This document shows, one piece after another, positions 1 to 11,987 of a stretch of DNA of 64,000 bases. Made by a program: the position numbers and the translations under genes. The notes beneath the pieces are model-generated. The model saw only the letters and a list, made by a program, of their open reading frames with translations. It was not told where the DNA came from and searched no databases. The stretch comes from Onchocerca lupi (Eukaryota > Nematoda > Chromadorea > Rhabditida > Onchocercidae): contig JAOVVO010000052.1 of assembly GCA_028564675.1 (NCBI GenBank), positions 1 to 64,000 on the forward strand. The letters are read 5' to 3'. How positions within the stretch are numbered: position 1 is the stretch's first letter; every line of letters begins with the position of its first letter.

Positions 1-96
1 GATCTTGGCGACGTTTTTGGGTTACACTTTTTTTTTTTCAACACAATCATTTTCCAGTAATTTCTTGCTCATATGCAGTGAAAAGAGCTTTTTCAG

Positions 97-3000
97 TTGA
101 ACATAACATCGGCAGCTGATCTTTTGAGCAAATCTTTAGTGCTAACAGAAGATCTTGGTGAAGTTAAGAAAAAACTTTCGGTTTTGCAGTCTGCTTGCGC
201 TCGTTTATTCGAGAAATTGCGTGGTACGGCTAACTTTTTGCAGGTTTGTTGAACCTTAAGTAATAGTGTTGCCACCAACAGCCTATTAGTTAGTTAATTA
301 AATAGAAAATTTAACAGTTAATTTCTGAGTTTTTTCACTGAATCCAAATATAGTTGTTTATGGCATGCAGTGTTGCTCTATTTTCAATAACGGAATTGTT
401 TTTGTTCACTGACAGTATGTCTACGTGATCTTTGATAACTGAGTTTTTATTTAGCATGACTTTTTTAGACTCTTCTCGAAGAATTGGGTGCAGGTGATCG
501 AGGCAGAGAACTACTGGCCGAGATAGAAGCACTTCGCATTGATCTTGATCACTCGTTAGCAACAGCCGTTGACATTAGCCGTGATATTGAAGGTATTTCA
601 AGTAAAGCTAATGAACTGAAAATATCAAAAACAATGAGTGTATAAAGTCATTTGATAGTAAGAATCAACAAAACTACTTAAACTTTAATTTACTCATTAA
701 TTCAATCGTGGTGGAATGTTTATTTTGTAGCCGCAGAAGAAAGCATCGGAAATTTGTCTGCTCATTTGCAGCGTTCGTTATTGAATTGTTCTTTTGGTAT
801 ATCATCAGTACCATCCAGTGAAAATCAACAAGTTTGTTTTTCAATGTTTTAACTGGTTCCCGTAATGGTATCGATTTATCTTTTTAACTGAATAAATAGA
901 ATATTTATTATAGAATGCATCGGCTCTTTCACGAGCTCACAGAGCTTACAGACGATTAAATGCCGATTTAGCGAACGAAAAGATGAAGACAAATGAAGCC
1001 ATGGAACTTAATGAAAAGCTGCAAGCACATGTTACTGACTTGGAAGAATCAAAGCAGAAACTGATCGATGAATTAGATGAATTAAAGAAAAACATGGTGG
1101 AAAAAGAAAATGAAATGATTTCATCAGTAAAAGATATGGAAATACAGCTTCAGTACAAGAATCAGCAGTACGATGAACAATATGAAAAAGTACACGAACT
1201 TCAACATGAAATTAAAATGAAGGAATCTATTGCTGCTGCGAGAGAAGTTGAAGTGAAACAACTAAGAGATCAAATGACTGTGAAGTGTCGTGAATTAGAA
1301 ACTCAAGTTGCAGGACTTACTCACACTTTGAAAACAAAAGATGAATCGATCAAGGTAATTTGCTTTATTGTTTAATTTCAAAGTATACATTCTTGGGTGA
1401 AAAACAATAATCTGCTGCAGGAAACACTGCTGTGCAGCAGATTATCCTTTCTTCTTTTTTCCGTAGTTCATGATTATTATCTTCGCAGACATTTTCCTGC
1501 AATCATAACTAAAGCATTGTTTCTGTGTATGTAAATTGAAATGTATGTTATTACATCTTGAATTATATTGATATTGCATCATATGGTTATTGATTTCACT
1601 GTCAATCAAAATAATATTTCATATCAAAAATTTGAACTCTGGTGTTTGTATTTAAATATATCTTAAGAAGAAAGGAAAGGTATCAGAATATTCAAGGATA
1701 TTATGAAATTAAATTTGCATATTCTTCATCAGTTCCTTTTTCAGAAACTTAATATTGATATTGAAGATTGTAAAGACCAACTGTTATCTCGTAACAATGA
1801 ACTGGCTCATTACAGAAATGTAAGTTTTTTATTTTTCTCACAAGTGAATACAGAATAATTTTTGAAGAAATGTGTTTATATTGCAGGAGATTATTGAATT
1901 AGATAACAAAATGTGTCAGCTCATTAGTGCTATGAAAGAAAATTTGGGAATTGTTGTGGAGCAAGTTGACAAACCGATTATAGAGGAAACAAATGCGGAA
2001 ATAAGAGCGTTGGCTCAGGTAATTTGATCAAAAATCGTTGTGACATATCTAACTGAATTCTCTCTATTAATAGTAAATAGCATTAAAGATTTTGTTGCTT
2101 TATACTTTGATCTTGAAGAATCAAGTCTCTAACAGGGTTTTATTTTCACAGCTTTCTCAAATTGGAACAGATCTTGAGGAATTCACTAAAATCAGCCAGT
2201 ATATTGCTGATTTAAGGAATCGAATGATTAAGCTTCAACAAGATTTGGATTTATGTGAAAGAAGTCGCGATGCCATCAGTACAAAATGTCGTGGATTGTC
2301 TGATCAAAATACTTATCTTGAAGTAAGACAGTATATCTTTCATCAATTTTATGATCAAATTTTCTGTTGCTTTAATCATTTATAATTAATGGTGCTGTTG
2401 CTTTGACTCAGGTTTCTATATGTCACAGTGTTCATTTTTCTCACTCGCTAAATCTTGTTTGTATTATATGCAATTTGTTTTATACAATTTCATATTTGCC
2501 TATTTTTGGGATTTCGTTTTGATTGATTTTGTGAAAAAAGAGATGCAGTCTTGTCCATTGTAATTTGGAGTTTCTTCAAAAAGTTCAAGAAAGAAGCATC
2601 ATGCATTGTCAAGTTTTTGCAAAGGACACTTTTTTTTTTTTTTTCAGGCGGAGTATAATGAAGCCAAGCAAAAGTTATTAACTCTTCAGCAGCAAATACA
2701 ATTGGAAAGGGAGTCGGCTAAAATGATGGGAAGAGATTTACAGCGTTTGAAATCCGAAAACAGTTATGTTAAGGAAAATGTAAATATATTTTTCTAGCTC
2801 ATTTACAATTCTTTAAACACATGCTTTATATTTCACCAGTGATCTTTTTACTAGTCATGGTTTCTTTTGTAGAATGAGAGATTAACAAATATGCTGATGA
2901 ATGTCGAAGCGAAACACGAAGAATTGACTTCAAAGCCAAATTGCAGTTCTCTCTCCGAGGGACAGCATTCTGAGCGATATACACTGGTGAGTAATATAAA

Positions 3001-5029
3001 ATAAGATCTTTTTAAAATTATTTTTAAGAGCGGAATCTCATAAGGTAAAAATTTGATGGTCTTAAGGTTATCTTATTAAAAATTTAATGAAGCATCAAAA
3101 AAAGGGTTTCATTATTCCAGACGACTGGTACTATGACTCTTTTGTCTTCACACGATTTTGTAGAATTAACTAATAAAGCAAAAACACTTTCTTCATTTAC
3201 GAAACGAATGTATGCACTAGCAGCGCAATGGAGTAACGAGGATGTAATTGACTCCGAGTAAATATTTTTCTATAATTTTTTTCTGTTTCAGCAAGAATTT
3301 GCAACCCTTCTCTTTGCTGCATGTTTTTATATCATTAAATTGTTTTCTAGCTTCAGAAGATAGAGATTTTGCAAATAGAAAGCAGGAAATAGTGTTAATG
3401 AGGATAAGAGGAGATTGCATCACAAAAATTCAAATTCCAAGACAGATTGCATCACAAATTTAGAAATTAATGTTCGAATGTGGTTAAATTAAGTCGAAAA
3501 TTTAACATTCATAATTTCAATTGAATTATATTATTTCTTATTTTATATGACAGAAATATTTAGGACTTCTTATAAATCAATCGATTTGAATCACCTTTAT
3601 CACACATATGCCCGAATTTTGAAAAGCTTATCAGATGGATTGGATGAACTTCGAGATAAGATAAGCTCAGATAGAGCCAAGTTGCAGTCGATTATTCCTG
3701 AAGAACAACAGAATTCTCAACAGTAAGTTAATTTTTTCACCTTTTGCAAATTATTCAGTGATATTAGTTAATCTTTGATTAAGAAGAATATGATTGAAAT
3801 GCCAAGCTTTGTTCATATAGAGTAAATTGCAATCTGTAGCACTTTTGTATGAAGGACAAGTAGACCATTGTGTACAAAAATTCACTAATAGAAAAAAAGA
3901 TCGGAGGAATTCGTGTAAATCAAATAAGTTATCTGCAAACATTGTTTGTAGAATAAGATTTTAGTACTTGATATTTCTTCAGGACTAGAACTGAAAGTTC
4001 AAGATCAAACAATGATGAATTGGGTACTTCCTCTTTCATCACTGTAAATGGATCACAAAATGGTAAGAGCATTCAAAAATATTGAATTTCACAAAACTGG
4101 CAAAGGGACGTGATGGAATTGGTTTTTTAGAGCTGGTATCAGTTGACACGCGAGCACTATTCAATGACGCCGATCAAATTGTTCAAAAGCTTAAAGTCAT
4201 TTCAAATAGACCAGTAAGTTTTGTTATTATATGCTCGTAATATTTTTGGCTAGAAAAGAAAGTTTTTCGCTGAAAAGCCATATTTCACTGAAATTCATTC
4301 AAGAAGTTTCTGCATAATGCAGAAGTTTTGGAAGTACTATCGAATATGAGATCATTACGACTTCAAATTGATTGGCTTCGCAAGCATTCACAACACTATG
4401 AGAAAACTAAAGAAAATGTTGCTCCGGTAATCTTTTTTTTTTTTTAAATCTTTGTTTTGAGGCAGAAGATAAATTCTTTTCCATATATATGTTGTTGTTC
4501 ATGATCATTTTGCTGACCATTTTAGAAAATGAATTTACATATCTTTGCTGACACTCTTTTGTTCATTTGTTTTTTCAAGGTCCGTCCCCAATTGTCTTAA
4601 AATTGTTTTTCACAAATCTGAAAATTTTCAGATGGAAGCCCTTCAGTTAGAAAATGAGCGTTTACAAGCAGTACTTGCTGATGCTAAGATTTTGTTACAA
4701 AGAGCTCATGAACGATTAAGTAAACTGGTGGGTTTTAATTAAAATTTTTGTTTTTTTCTAGTATTTAAGCATTTAACGTGAATATTTTTGTAAAAACTAA
4801 ATAAAAAATTCTTTAGTGCTTAACAATCAAGACTTGCAAAAAAAACGAAGTTTTTTCTGAAAATTCAATTTCAATCTCAAATCAGTTGCAGCCTAATTCG
4901 AGGGAAATGTGCGAACAGATATTGCGTGAAATGAACGAAATTGGTAAAGCAATGAAGGCAACAACGCGCGAAGTACGTCGCGCAGGGAGCCGTCCACGAA
5001 ATACAATAAGTGCGAAAAACTACAAGTAG
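97..5029 (+). CDS. Long coiled-coil protein, 3' part (5' end not visible)
   Basis: Family not recognised. Sixteen phase-consistent exons are visible: 97-243, 469-592, 731-831, 914-1354, 1745-1819, 1887-2018, 2152-2322, 2648-2779, 2873-2986, 3121-3257, 3564-3722, 3983-4062, 4131-4213, 4304-4426, 4632-4727 and 4886-5029 (stop TAG). Together they give about 752 residues. Exon 97 is preceded by an ordinary acceptor (TTTTTCAG), so more N-terminal exons probably lie outside the window. Most of the protein is E/K/Q/L-rich heptad-like sequence, strongest in the 441-bp exon (MKTNEAMELNEKLQAH and onward) and in 1745-2779. Non-coiled linkers occur near SLLNCSFGISSVPS and FITVNGSQN. The tail is basic (REVRRAGSRPRNTISAKNYK) and could bind nucleic acid or microtubules. 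This architecture is common in centrosomal, kinetochore, Golgi and motor-adaptor proteins, and nothing here separates those options. The gene converges on GTPBP3 across a 1.3-kb gap. Confident that it is a gene, not of its role. Confidence 0.85.
1407..1445. repeat. 13-bp perfect inverted repeat in an intron (hairpin)
   Basis: ATAATCTGCTGCA at 1407-1419 pairs with TGCAGCAGATTAT at 1433-1445 around a 13-nt loop, in the intron after the 441-bp exon of the coiled-coil gene. The stem is too short for a standard microRNA precursor. No function is assigned. Confidence 0.85.
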
Positions 5030-6298
5030 CCTCTTTTGTCCGATCTCTTTTGTGAATTCATTCTTTATAGCTGCCTTGACATGCATACTTTATTATTTGT
5101 CAGTTATTCCTTCTTCTTGAAACTCTGTGTCCAAATTATTTCCCGTATTTCCCCATTTCTAGTTGTCTTCATTAGGGTGAAAAGTGAACACCAATATTGC
5201 AAACTTTATGAATTTTATGACTTCCACATATTCACATTTTGCAATATGCAACTTTCTGAAGTCACTTTCAGATTTCATTATTTGAATAAAATATTTCTAT
5301 CACAGTCGAAATCGGCTTCCAAAATTTCTAATTAAAATTATAAAAACCAAAATACTCACCACCAAAAGTTATGTCTTTAGAGTTGGCTGCAATGGATTCC
5401 TTGACACAACAAGCTTGAATGTAAGACCTAAACAAGAACGGGAAAAGCAAGAACTGCAAGATTATTACGGGGAAGAAAGAGAAAAAAGGAATGCAAAATG
5501 CACAGTTAGAAAAAGAAATAAAAACAGAAGCAAATACATATTTTATATCCAGTTGTCTTCCTTGAGTATACATTCTCTTCTGAAGTTGAACTTCAAGTTC
5601 TGGTTGAACTTAAAAGTTCAATTTCAAAAGAGAATGTATACTCAAGGAAGACAACTGAATATAAAATATATATTTGCTTCTGTCTTTATTTCTTTTTCTG
5701 TACATTCTGCTTTCCTTTTCTCTCTTTCTTTCTCGTAATAATCTTGCAGTTCTTGCTTTTCCGTTCTTTTTTAGTCTTACATTTAAGCTTGTTGTGTCAA
5801 GGAATCCACTGCAGCCAACTCTTAATTCTGGTCTGTTTGTTTATCAATTTCTTAAATGGAAATCACAGCATAATTTTTAAGTAGCGGGAAGCCATTGATG
5901 GTAAGCGATAAGGCAGAAATATAACTGCAGGGAGTTACTGATATTTCCCATTATGTACCGTAGTTACCAAATCCTAGCGGATCGCTGGGCGCAGCATATT
6001 GACACTGGTATTTTACTGATGATTCTTCTACTTGACCTCAATAAGAACTAGTTAAACGATCGGAGAAATACTTCACTCATTTATGCGCGTAAGTTAAAAC
6101 CTCGAACTTGAAAAGAGTCATCAAATTTTCCGAAACTTCAATTCGACTTTCTAAAATTGAAGTTTGATGATAGAAAACATTTTATAAATCAAAGAGTTCC
6201 AGAAATAATAAAAAAAGGAGACTTTATTTACAGGACACAAAATGCTTAACAATATGGCGCTAATTCTAGATAATCGGTTATGTAAGACTTATATTATA
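5030..6298. other. Convergent intergenic region holding a foldback element
   Basis: This is the gap between the stop codons of the coiled-coil gene (plus strand) and GTPBP3 (minus strand). Apart from the long inverted repeat at 5378-5823 and AT-rich 3'-flanking sequence, no coding region or RNA gene was seen. The short open frames inside it are the two arms of the inverted repeat read in either direction. Confidence 0.6.
5378..5823. repeat. Long inverted repeat (foldback / MITE-like element)
   Basis: The left arm, about 5378-5593, begins TTAGAGTTGGCTGCA. The right arm, about 5614-5823, ends TGCAGCCAACTCTTAA. The arms are near-perfect reverse complements with small differences, separated by only about 20 bp. 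The junction-proximal stretch TTGAGTATACATTCTCTT reappears inverted as AAGAGAATGTATACTCAA. No transposase frame is present. It is best explained as a non-autonomous foldback or hairpin transposable element. No target-site duplication could be fixed by eye. Its transcript would fold into a hairpin of more than 200 bp. Confidence 0.85.
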
Positions 6299-9200
6299 TC
6301 ATTTCCCAATACAAAATGAGGAAAATATTTGGTCAAGAATTTGTTCGTTTACTACTGCACCTGTCATCTCGCTAACGTGATCTGATGCATCACGTAACAG
6401 TTCTGCTACAATCGCAACGTCTCTCGCTTTCAGTGCCTTGAATAGTTAAAAATAAAAAACGGGTTTTAAACTCAAACTGAAATAAAATTATGGTCGCTAA
6501 TTCCTATCTTGATAAGGACCATGAGTTATCAAAGTATGTGCAAATTGCTTTATTAAGAAATATCAAGACAATAAAAAACTTGGTCGATTGCACAAATCGG
6601 GAAATTGTTTTGTAATAACATTTCTCATTTGAAATCCTTGAAAAAGAAGAAGCTGTGGACTGCGATCAAAACAATTAAATACCTTTTGAAGGATAAAAAT
6701 GGATTCCTTGATCAGTAACTGATGAATTTGATTGCTGAGAAGAGCGCTATCATCAGACATTGGACACAACTCATTGATGTGCTCACAAATAATTCCAAGC
6801 TAAAAGGAAACAAATTAAAAATGAACAGAAATAATAGATAATATCCATAATCCAAAATGAGATGAACATGCCATCGTCAGAAATTTTTTTGACTATTTCT
6901 CACTAAATTTATTGGAGTATACTTTAAATTAAAGGAAAAAAAAAAGAAAACAAACCATTACATTACACTGTACCGAAATGAAGACTCACCAGTGAAGTGA
7001 TTCCTGCACCAGAAATGCAAGATATATTAACAGTAGGCCATGGAAGATGTAAACCATTCGGAATGCTACGTAAATCACATTTATTCAGAGCAACAAAGAC
7101 AGGTGTATCTTCTTTGAGATTACACCGAGAAAGCACTAAACGCACTTCTGTTTCGAAATCCTTACATACATTACTGTCTACTACTACAATCACAATATTG
7201 GCCTCCTTCGCTCTATAAATAGATATTTCTTTATATCATATTTAGTTCTCCCTTAATTTAAGAATAAATTAATTTTTATGGATTATTTTTACATTCCAAT
7301 TTATGTTCTAACTAATGTGAAGTAATGCCCAAAGTACACATATCATTTTCATAAATTTTTTTAATCTGAAATTTTAGCAGTTTTAACACACTTGATCATA
7401 AGTAGAAGGAACAAAAAACCGATAATATAAGATTATATAAAATAATGGCACCATTGTGTATTTGAAGGTTTATTTCTATGATATCAGTTTCATTAAATTG
7501 ATTATCTTCATATTACCTATTATTTTGAACTAATGGCAAGAAAAAAAAAATGGATGAGATATTTTTCGTGATTCATTTTATTGTGCCTAAGATAATCACA
7601 TGAAAATACGATGTAACAGTAATATTTTTTTGTACATGACCCATTATAGCTATAGTTTGTTGAATTACAAAAGTGAACAACCTTGCCAGTGTTCTTTGGA
7701 TGCCCTCTGCTTCAAGAGAATCTAAGGGAATTTCACGAATTCCTGCAGTATCGATAATTGTTACTGGGAGAGAAGAAAATTGAACTGTTACTTCCAGTGA
7801 GTCACGAGTCGTTCCCTCAATGTCTGACACTATGGCCATGTCTCGATTCGCTATAAATATTTAATTCATTTATACAAAAGTATATTTATTAAATAAATTC
7901 TCAAGAAAAGGAAGTGAAAGCATACCTATACGATTGAATAAGCTGCTTTTTCCCACATTTGTTTGCCCCAGAATAACAATTTTTAAGCCTTCATTAATCA
8001 ATGTTCCTCGATGCATCTGTTCTTGGATGCTGCTCAATTTGTTAATTATTGAACTGACTGCAAATCGAATATTTTCCCACTGAAATTTAACATCATCTCC
8101 AAAATCAATCGATGCTTCAACGGAAGCACGAACTTCGATAAGTTGCTTCCTTATACCTTCCATAGCTTTATCTGTAAGTATAGTATTACCACTGTAAAAC
8201 CATTACCAACAGTAATTCTGAATATAAGCAATTTACTTGCCTAAAGTATTACCACTGTAAAACCATTACCAACAGTAATTCTGAATATAAGCAATTTACT
8301 TGCCTAAAGTATTCATGCGTAAAGCTAGACGTCGTTGGCGTTGTGTTCGTGCATTCAAAAGATGCGCAAGCGATTGTACTTCCTGCAACGTCATTTTTCC
8401 ATTGAAAAAAGCTCTGTAAAAATTGAATTTAGAATTAGAAATACAAGCGAATTATATCTAACAAAGATTAATTGCAATATGCCGATAAAATCAAAGAGCC
8501 AAACAATAAAATAAAGAAGGTTTGTTACCTTATCTCACCTTTTCGTAAATTCTCCAGCCTTTGCAGGTTGCATGTTATCAAACTGCGCTAATGTGTTCAA
8601 CATACAATCAACAACCGCTCGACTACCATGAACATGGAATTCAGCCATATCTTCACCAGTTGATGTTTTTGGACCTAAGCAATATAAACAATACAAATTA
8701 TTGGTCTGGTCTATTGTCAGTTTAGCTTAGCTTAGTTTAATAGAATTCTTTTAGATCATTATTTTTATCATTAGTTTTTGGAAAAATTTTCACTGCAAAT
8801 ATAATCATGAATTAGTTATGTATAATTCCTATTTATATTTATAGCATTTATTGTTCCGAGCATAACTTCAATTTTCTGAAATAAGAAATCACAAGAAGAT
8901 CTAATAGAACGAATCTATAAAAAGAAAACAAAGCAATATAAAATTTGCTTGAAAAAATCTTTCCCGGTGCAAAATAAAGTAGCATATCACTATAGCTGCT
9001 TTTTGCACCTCAACAAAAAATATAAAGTAACCTGATAGAAAGACCGCCATGCCTCGGTCAATAAGCTCTCCATTTCGTCGAATGTTCGCATAAAACAAAT
9101 GATTAGGTAGAATTTTTTCCCGACCCGTAAGTTCCTTCAGACATCGCAAACTTTCTTTCCCTATTTTTAGAGAAATTTTGTATGAAATGTGAAAAATATA

Positions 9201-9372
9201 CTATTAGGTAAGAATATTACAAATGAAGAATTTGAAAAAAAGCTCCAGAAAATTAGATGGACCAACCGGAAACTCGGATGACTGATATGGCAGCAGGTAA
9301 TGTACCCGAACTCACAGCAAATATGGAGGACCAACGCTTCAGATATTTCAATGCCACATATGCTTCACTCAT
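6299..9372 (-). CDS. GTPBP3: Mitochondrial tRNA-modification GTPase (MnmE/GTPBP3 family)
   Basis: The family works with MTO1/MnmG to install the C5 taurinomethyl or carboxymethylaminomethyl group on wobble uridine of mitochondrial tRNAs. Nine exons join in phase: 9372-9267, 9160-9032, 8674-8539, 8413-8304, 8171-7926, 7850-7682, 7212-6990, 6799-6683 and 6436-6299 (TGA). The total is 457 aa, the family length. The N-terminal folate-binding region includes GEDMAEFHVHG and GEFTKRAFFNGKM. The G domain shows G1 GQTNVGKS, G2 EGTTRD, G3 DTAG and G4 NKCD with G5-like SCISGAG. The protein ends in the family's CIGK motif carrying the catalytic Cys. The N-terminus (MSEAYVALKYLKRW) is short, basic and amphipathic, consistent with mitochondrial import. 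The intron after exon 4 has a GC donor (G|GCAAGT) and contains a 63-bp tandem duplication. Eight introns exclude a Wolbachia or other bacterial insertion. The gene is complete. Confidence 0.96.
8183..8308. repeat. Perfect 63-bp tandem duplication spanning a splice donor
   Basis: The unit GTATTACCACTGTAAAACC...CTAAA occurs at 8183-8245 and again, identically, at 8246-8308. The second copy includes the last 5 coding bases and the GC donor of GTPBP3 exon 4 (minus strand). The 5' splice site is therefore present twice, at 8302-8303 and at 8239-8240. The identity of the copies points to a recent event. Confidence 0.95.
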
Positions 9373-10476
9373 TCTTTATATTTACAGATCAGAAAAGTGA
9401 CAGGGACTACTATTCTTCAACATCTGGAATAGTTTAATCAACTGCATGCAGACTATAAATTTTATAGAGCCATGCATGCTTTAAATTAGAATCAAACAAT
9501 ACCAGAAACAGCTCAAAAAAAACTTCCAAATGTTATGCTTGATGGATGTAATAAAAACAAAGTTAATACACTGACAAGAATTATCGATATTCATTGTATA
9601 GAGACAAAATAATTCTAAAAAGAAACACACGACGAAGATGAATCCATAATTACTACTTTTATTAATATTTTTACATAAAAATAAGAAATCACCAGCATAA
9701 CTAAAATGAAATTCATGGGTTTTCAAATATGAAAAATTAACCATAAAATTGTGTCGCACATAAAAGTGACAAAAATGGAAGAAAATATCCCGAAATTTGT
9801 ACTAAATTTTTTCAATTCACAAGAAGTATAAGATTCGATCGGATTTCCATACATCTAGTGTTACCTTAATTCCCCAAAGACAATGCTTTATATATTTCTA
9901 AGATATCTAAGACTATTGTTCACCGGGATCCTACCAATTTTCCAATAGCTTTCGTATGAAGCATGAGATGAAGACTCATTTCATGATCAAAGCTTGATTA
10001 TATATTGGAATGAATAAAAAATTAGAAATAACATTATATTATATGTGTTTGGAGGATAACAAGAACATTGATATAAATTGCTAGTGGTAAGGCGAGGAAA
10101 TATTGAAATGAATAAAAAATTAAGAATAACATTATATTATAATATGTACAAATTCTAACAAATGATCATATGTTCTAACTGTTACGCATATTCTATATTC
10201 CACTTGCTTGCAGCTTTGAAAAATAACAGGAAATGGAGTTATAAAATGTAAGTGTGACATGAACTAAAAAATATATATTTGAACATAAAGACTAGTTCGA
10301 TTTAAAAATTTGAAATTCTGCATTATTTAAAGGATAACAAGAACGCTGATATAAGCTGCTAATGGTAAGGAGATGCTGAAAGAGTGAGAAAAAAGAAAAG
10401 GCAGAAAAAATCACGAAGTTAGAATTCACAAAGGAATGCCTCTTGTAACTTAAATCTTCGTATTAACTTGGAAATT
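9373..10476. other. Intergenic between SOCS-type gene and GTPBP3
   Basis: AT-rich spacer of about 1.1 kb between two minus-strand genes. It contains short imperfect direct repeats (a 40-bp unit at 10053-10092 and 10331-10370, and a 31-bp unit near 10012 and 10107). No coding exon in a plausible splice context was found. Confidence 0.5.
10053..10370. repeat. Dispersed 40-bp direct repeat pair plus 31-bp AT-rich pair
   Basis: The motif AGGATAACAAGAACATTGAT, extending to CTAGTGGTAAGG, lies at 10053-10092 and recurs with four substitutions at 10331-10370. A second unit, TGAATAAAAAATTAGAAATA followed by ACATTATATTAT, sits at about 10012-10042 and again at about 10107-10138. The interleaving suggests a small duplicated block that has since diverged. 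Confidence 0.7.
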
Positions 10477-11987
10477 CTAAAACTCTTGATGTAAACAAGA
10501 AGGGACGAAATATTTAGGATCTTTTAAGTAATAAATCATGTTTGGTGGCAAAGGTAAACACGCAAGTAGTTCCTTCTCAACACAATTACGTATGACCACT
10601 CTACACAAATATTTCAAAGATGGTAGAAGTTCATGCCGATGTAGCAGGTGATTCAGTTCAAGAACCTCGATTCCTGTGCTATCACTTTTCGGGTGCATCA
10701 ACATGCAGATTCTCCTCTTGCCACAACTTTGCAACGAATTTTCGATGAACGAAACCAACGAATTCGCTTTCACCAATGAATTTGGTCCTAAAACAATTTT
10801 TTTTCTGGATTTCAGAATATGGTGACGAGATAAAATACTCGAAGTGATAAATGCCTAAAATAATGAGTGCATGAGTTGTGCATGTTCAGAAAAGGAAAAG
10901 AATTATTCGCTCAGTCATTAAAAAAGATTTTACAGAATCTAAGTCAAACATGTTTACTACATGGTATTCACTTAACCTCCAGCAACTTCATGTTAAGTCC
11001 CAATTTTTTCTGGAATTATAGAATTTTTTTTTTCAAATTGAAAATAAAAAGAGATTTTAAATTAATTATGAACTTTACCACAATGATCCTTTAATTTCCA
11101 TAGATTTTGTAAGAAAATTTTTGAACTTCTCAGAAATTCAATGCAATACAATTGTACTTAATATGCAACTGCACGTCGAATACAGACAACAAAAAGGAAG
11201 GCATAGCTACCCAACCATTTCTTTGAATCAACTGCCAAAATGACTTCATAATTTATTTATAATGGCAATCGAAAATTCGACAACTTCTTTTAATAATATA
11301 TTTTTAGTTAATTATGTTAAAAGAATTAAATTACCTCCAAGACAAAAATTTCCACCATGCTGTGCAAGACGTGTATGATGAACAGAATGTTTGGTTCGAT
11401 ATGATATAGTGAAAATATAACGGTCACTAGCTGAATCTCGTACGAGATAGGTTCCTGGCAGCTGATTCATCAATACTTTCTCCGCATCTCTCCATGACAT
11501 ATTACCCCAATACCAAGAACTCTACAACTATCAGCATATGGATAAAAAAACTGAACGAGATCTTGCATTCGAAATTGAACTTGTAGTAATAGCAAATGAT
11601 ACCAGTATTAAGTTGTCTTATTCTGCATAATATAACATTCTATAAACTTATGAAAAAAAAGAAAAAAAATAAGACTACTCCACGTATGCTTTTCATTGTT
11701 TGAGAGAACTGCACAGAATGACCTGCAGCATCATGCTCCATCCACATGTTTCGTTTCACAGCATTTAGATTCTAAAGAAAATATCCCTTCTTTCCAAGAA
11801 AAAAAACCCTTCAAATATCGTGCTGAAAATGTGAACCATAAAGTAAAACAAGAAAGTTATATAGACTTGTAAAGCTAGGAAAAATCAGAAATATGCATCG
11901 AAAATCTAAGCCATACATAGTCCTTCGTAGCACATGTCTGCTAATATTTTCATTAAATTCATCAAAAAACGCACTACCGAAATGCAT
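10477..11987 (-). CDS. SH2 + SOCS-box protein (SOCS6/7-like), short form
   Basis: SOCS proteins bind phosphotyrosine through SH2 and recruit an Elongin B/C-Cullin ubiquitin ligase through the SOCS box, damping tyrosine-kinase or cytokine signalling. Secure exons are 11771-11679, 11521-11335 and 10787-10477 (TAG), and they join in phase. The SH2 domain starts at WYWGNMSWRDAEK and carries the phosphotyrosine-binding arginine in GTYLVRDS. It continues to SVHHTRLAQHGGNFCLGG. The SOCS box has SLKYLCRVVIRN (BC box, conserved Leu and Cys) and CLPLPPNMIYYL (Cul-box LPLP). The SH2 entry WYWG...W.DAE and HHTR resemble SOCS6/7 more than SOCS4/5. The 5' end is uncertain. An exon 11987-11934 (MHFGSAFFDEF...) behind the acceptor AATATTGCAG fits in phase and gives 214 aa. 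Starting at the in-frame ATG at 11747 gives 188 aa. Either form lacks the long N-terminus of vertebrate SOCS6/7. Confidence 0.88.

Noticed and set aside
5328..5880. Several open frames on both strands sharing the peptide MYTQGRQL
   Set aside because: They are mirror readings of the two arms of the inverted repeat. No splice or start context supports a protein.
6299..9372. MnmE-like gene as a Wolbachia-to-nematode transfer
   Set aside because: It has eight spliceosomal introns in perfect phase and resembles animal GTPBP3, so it is the nuclear gene for the mitochondrial enzyme rather than an inserted bacterial copy.
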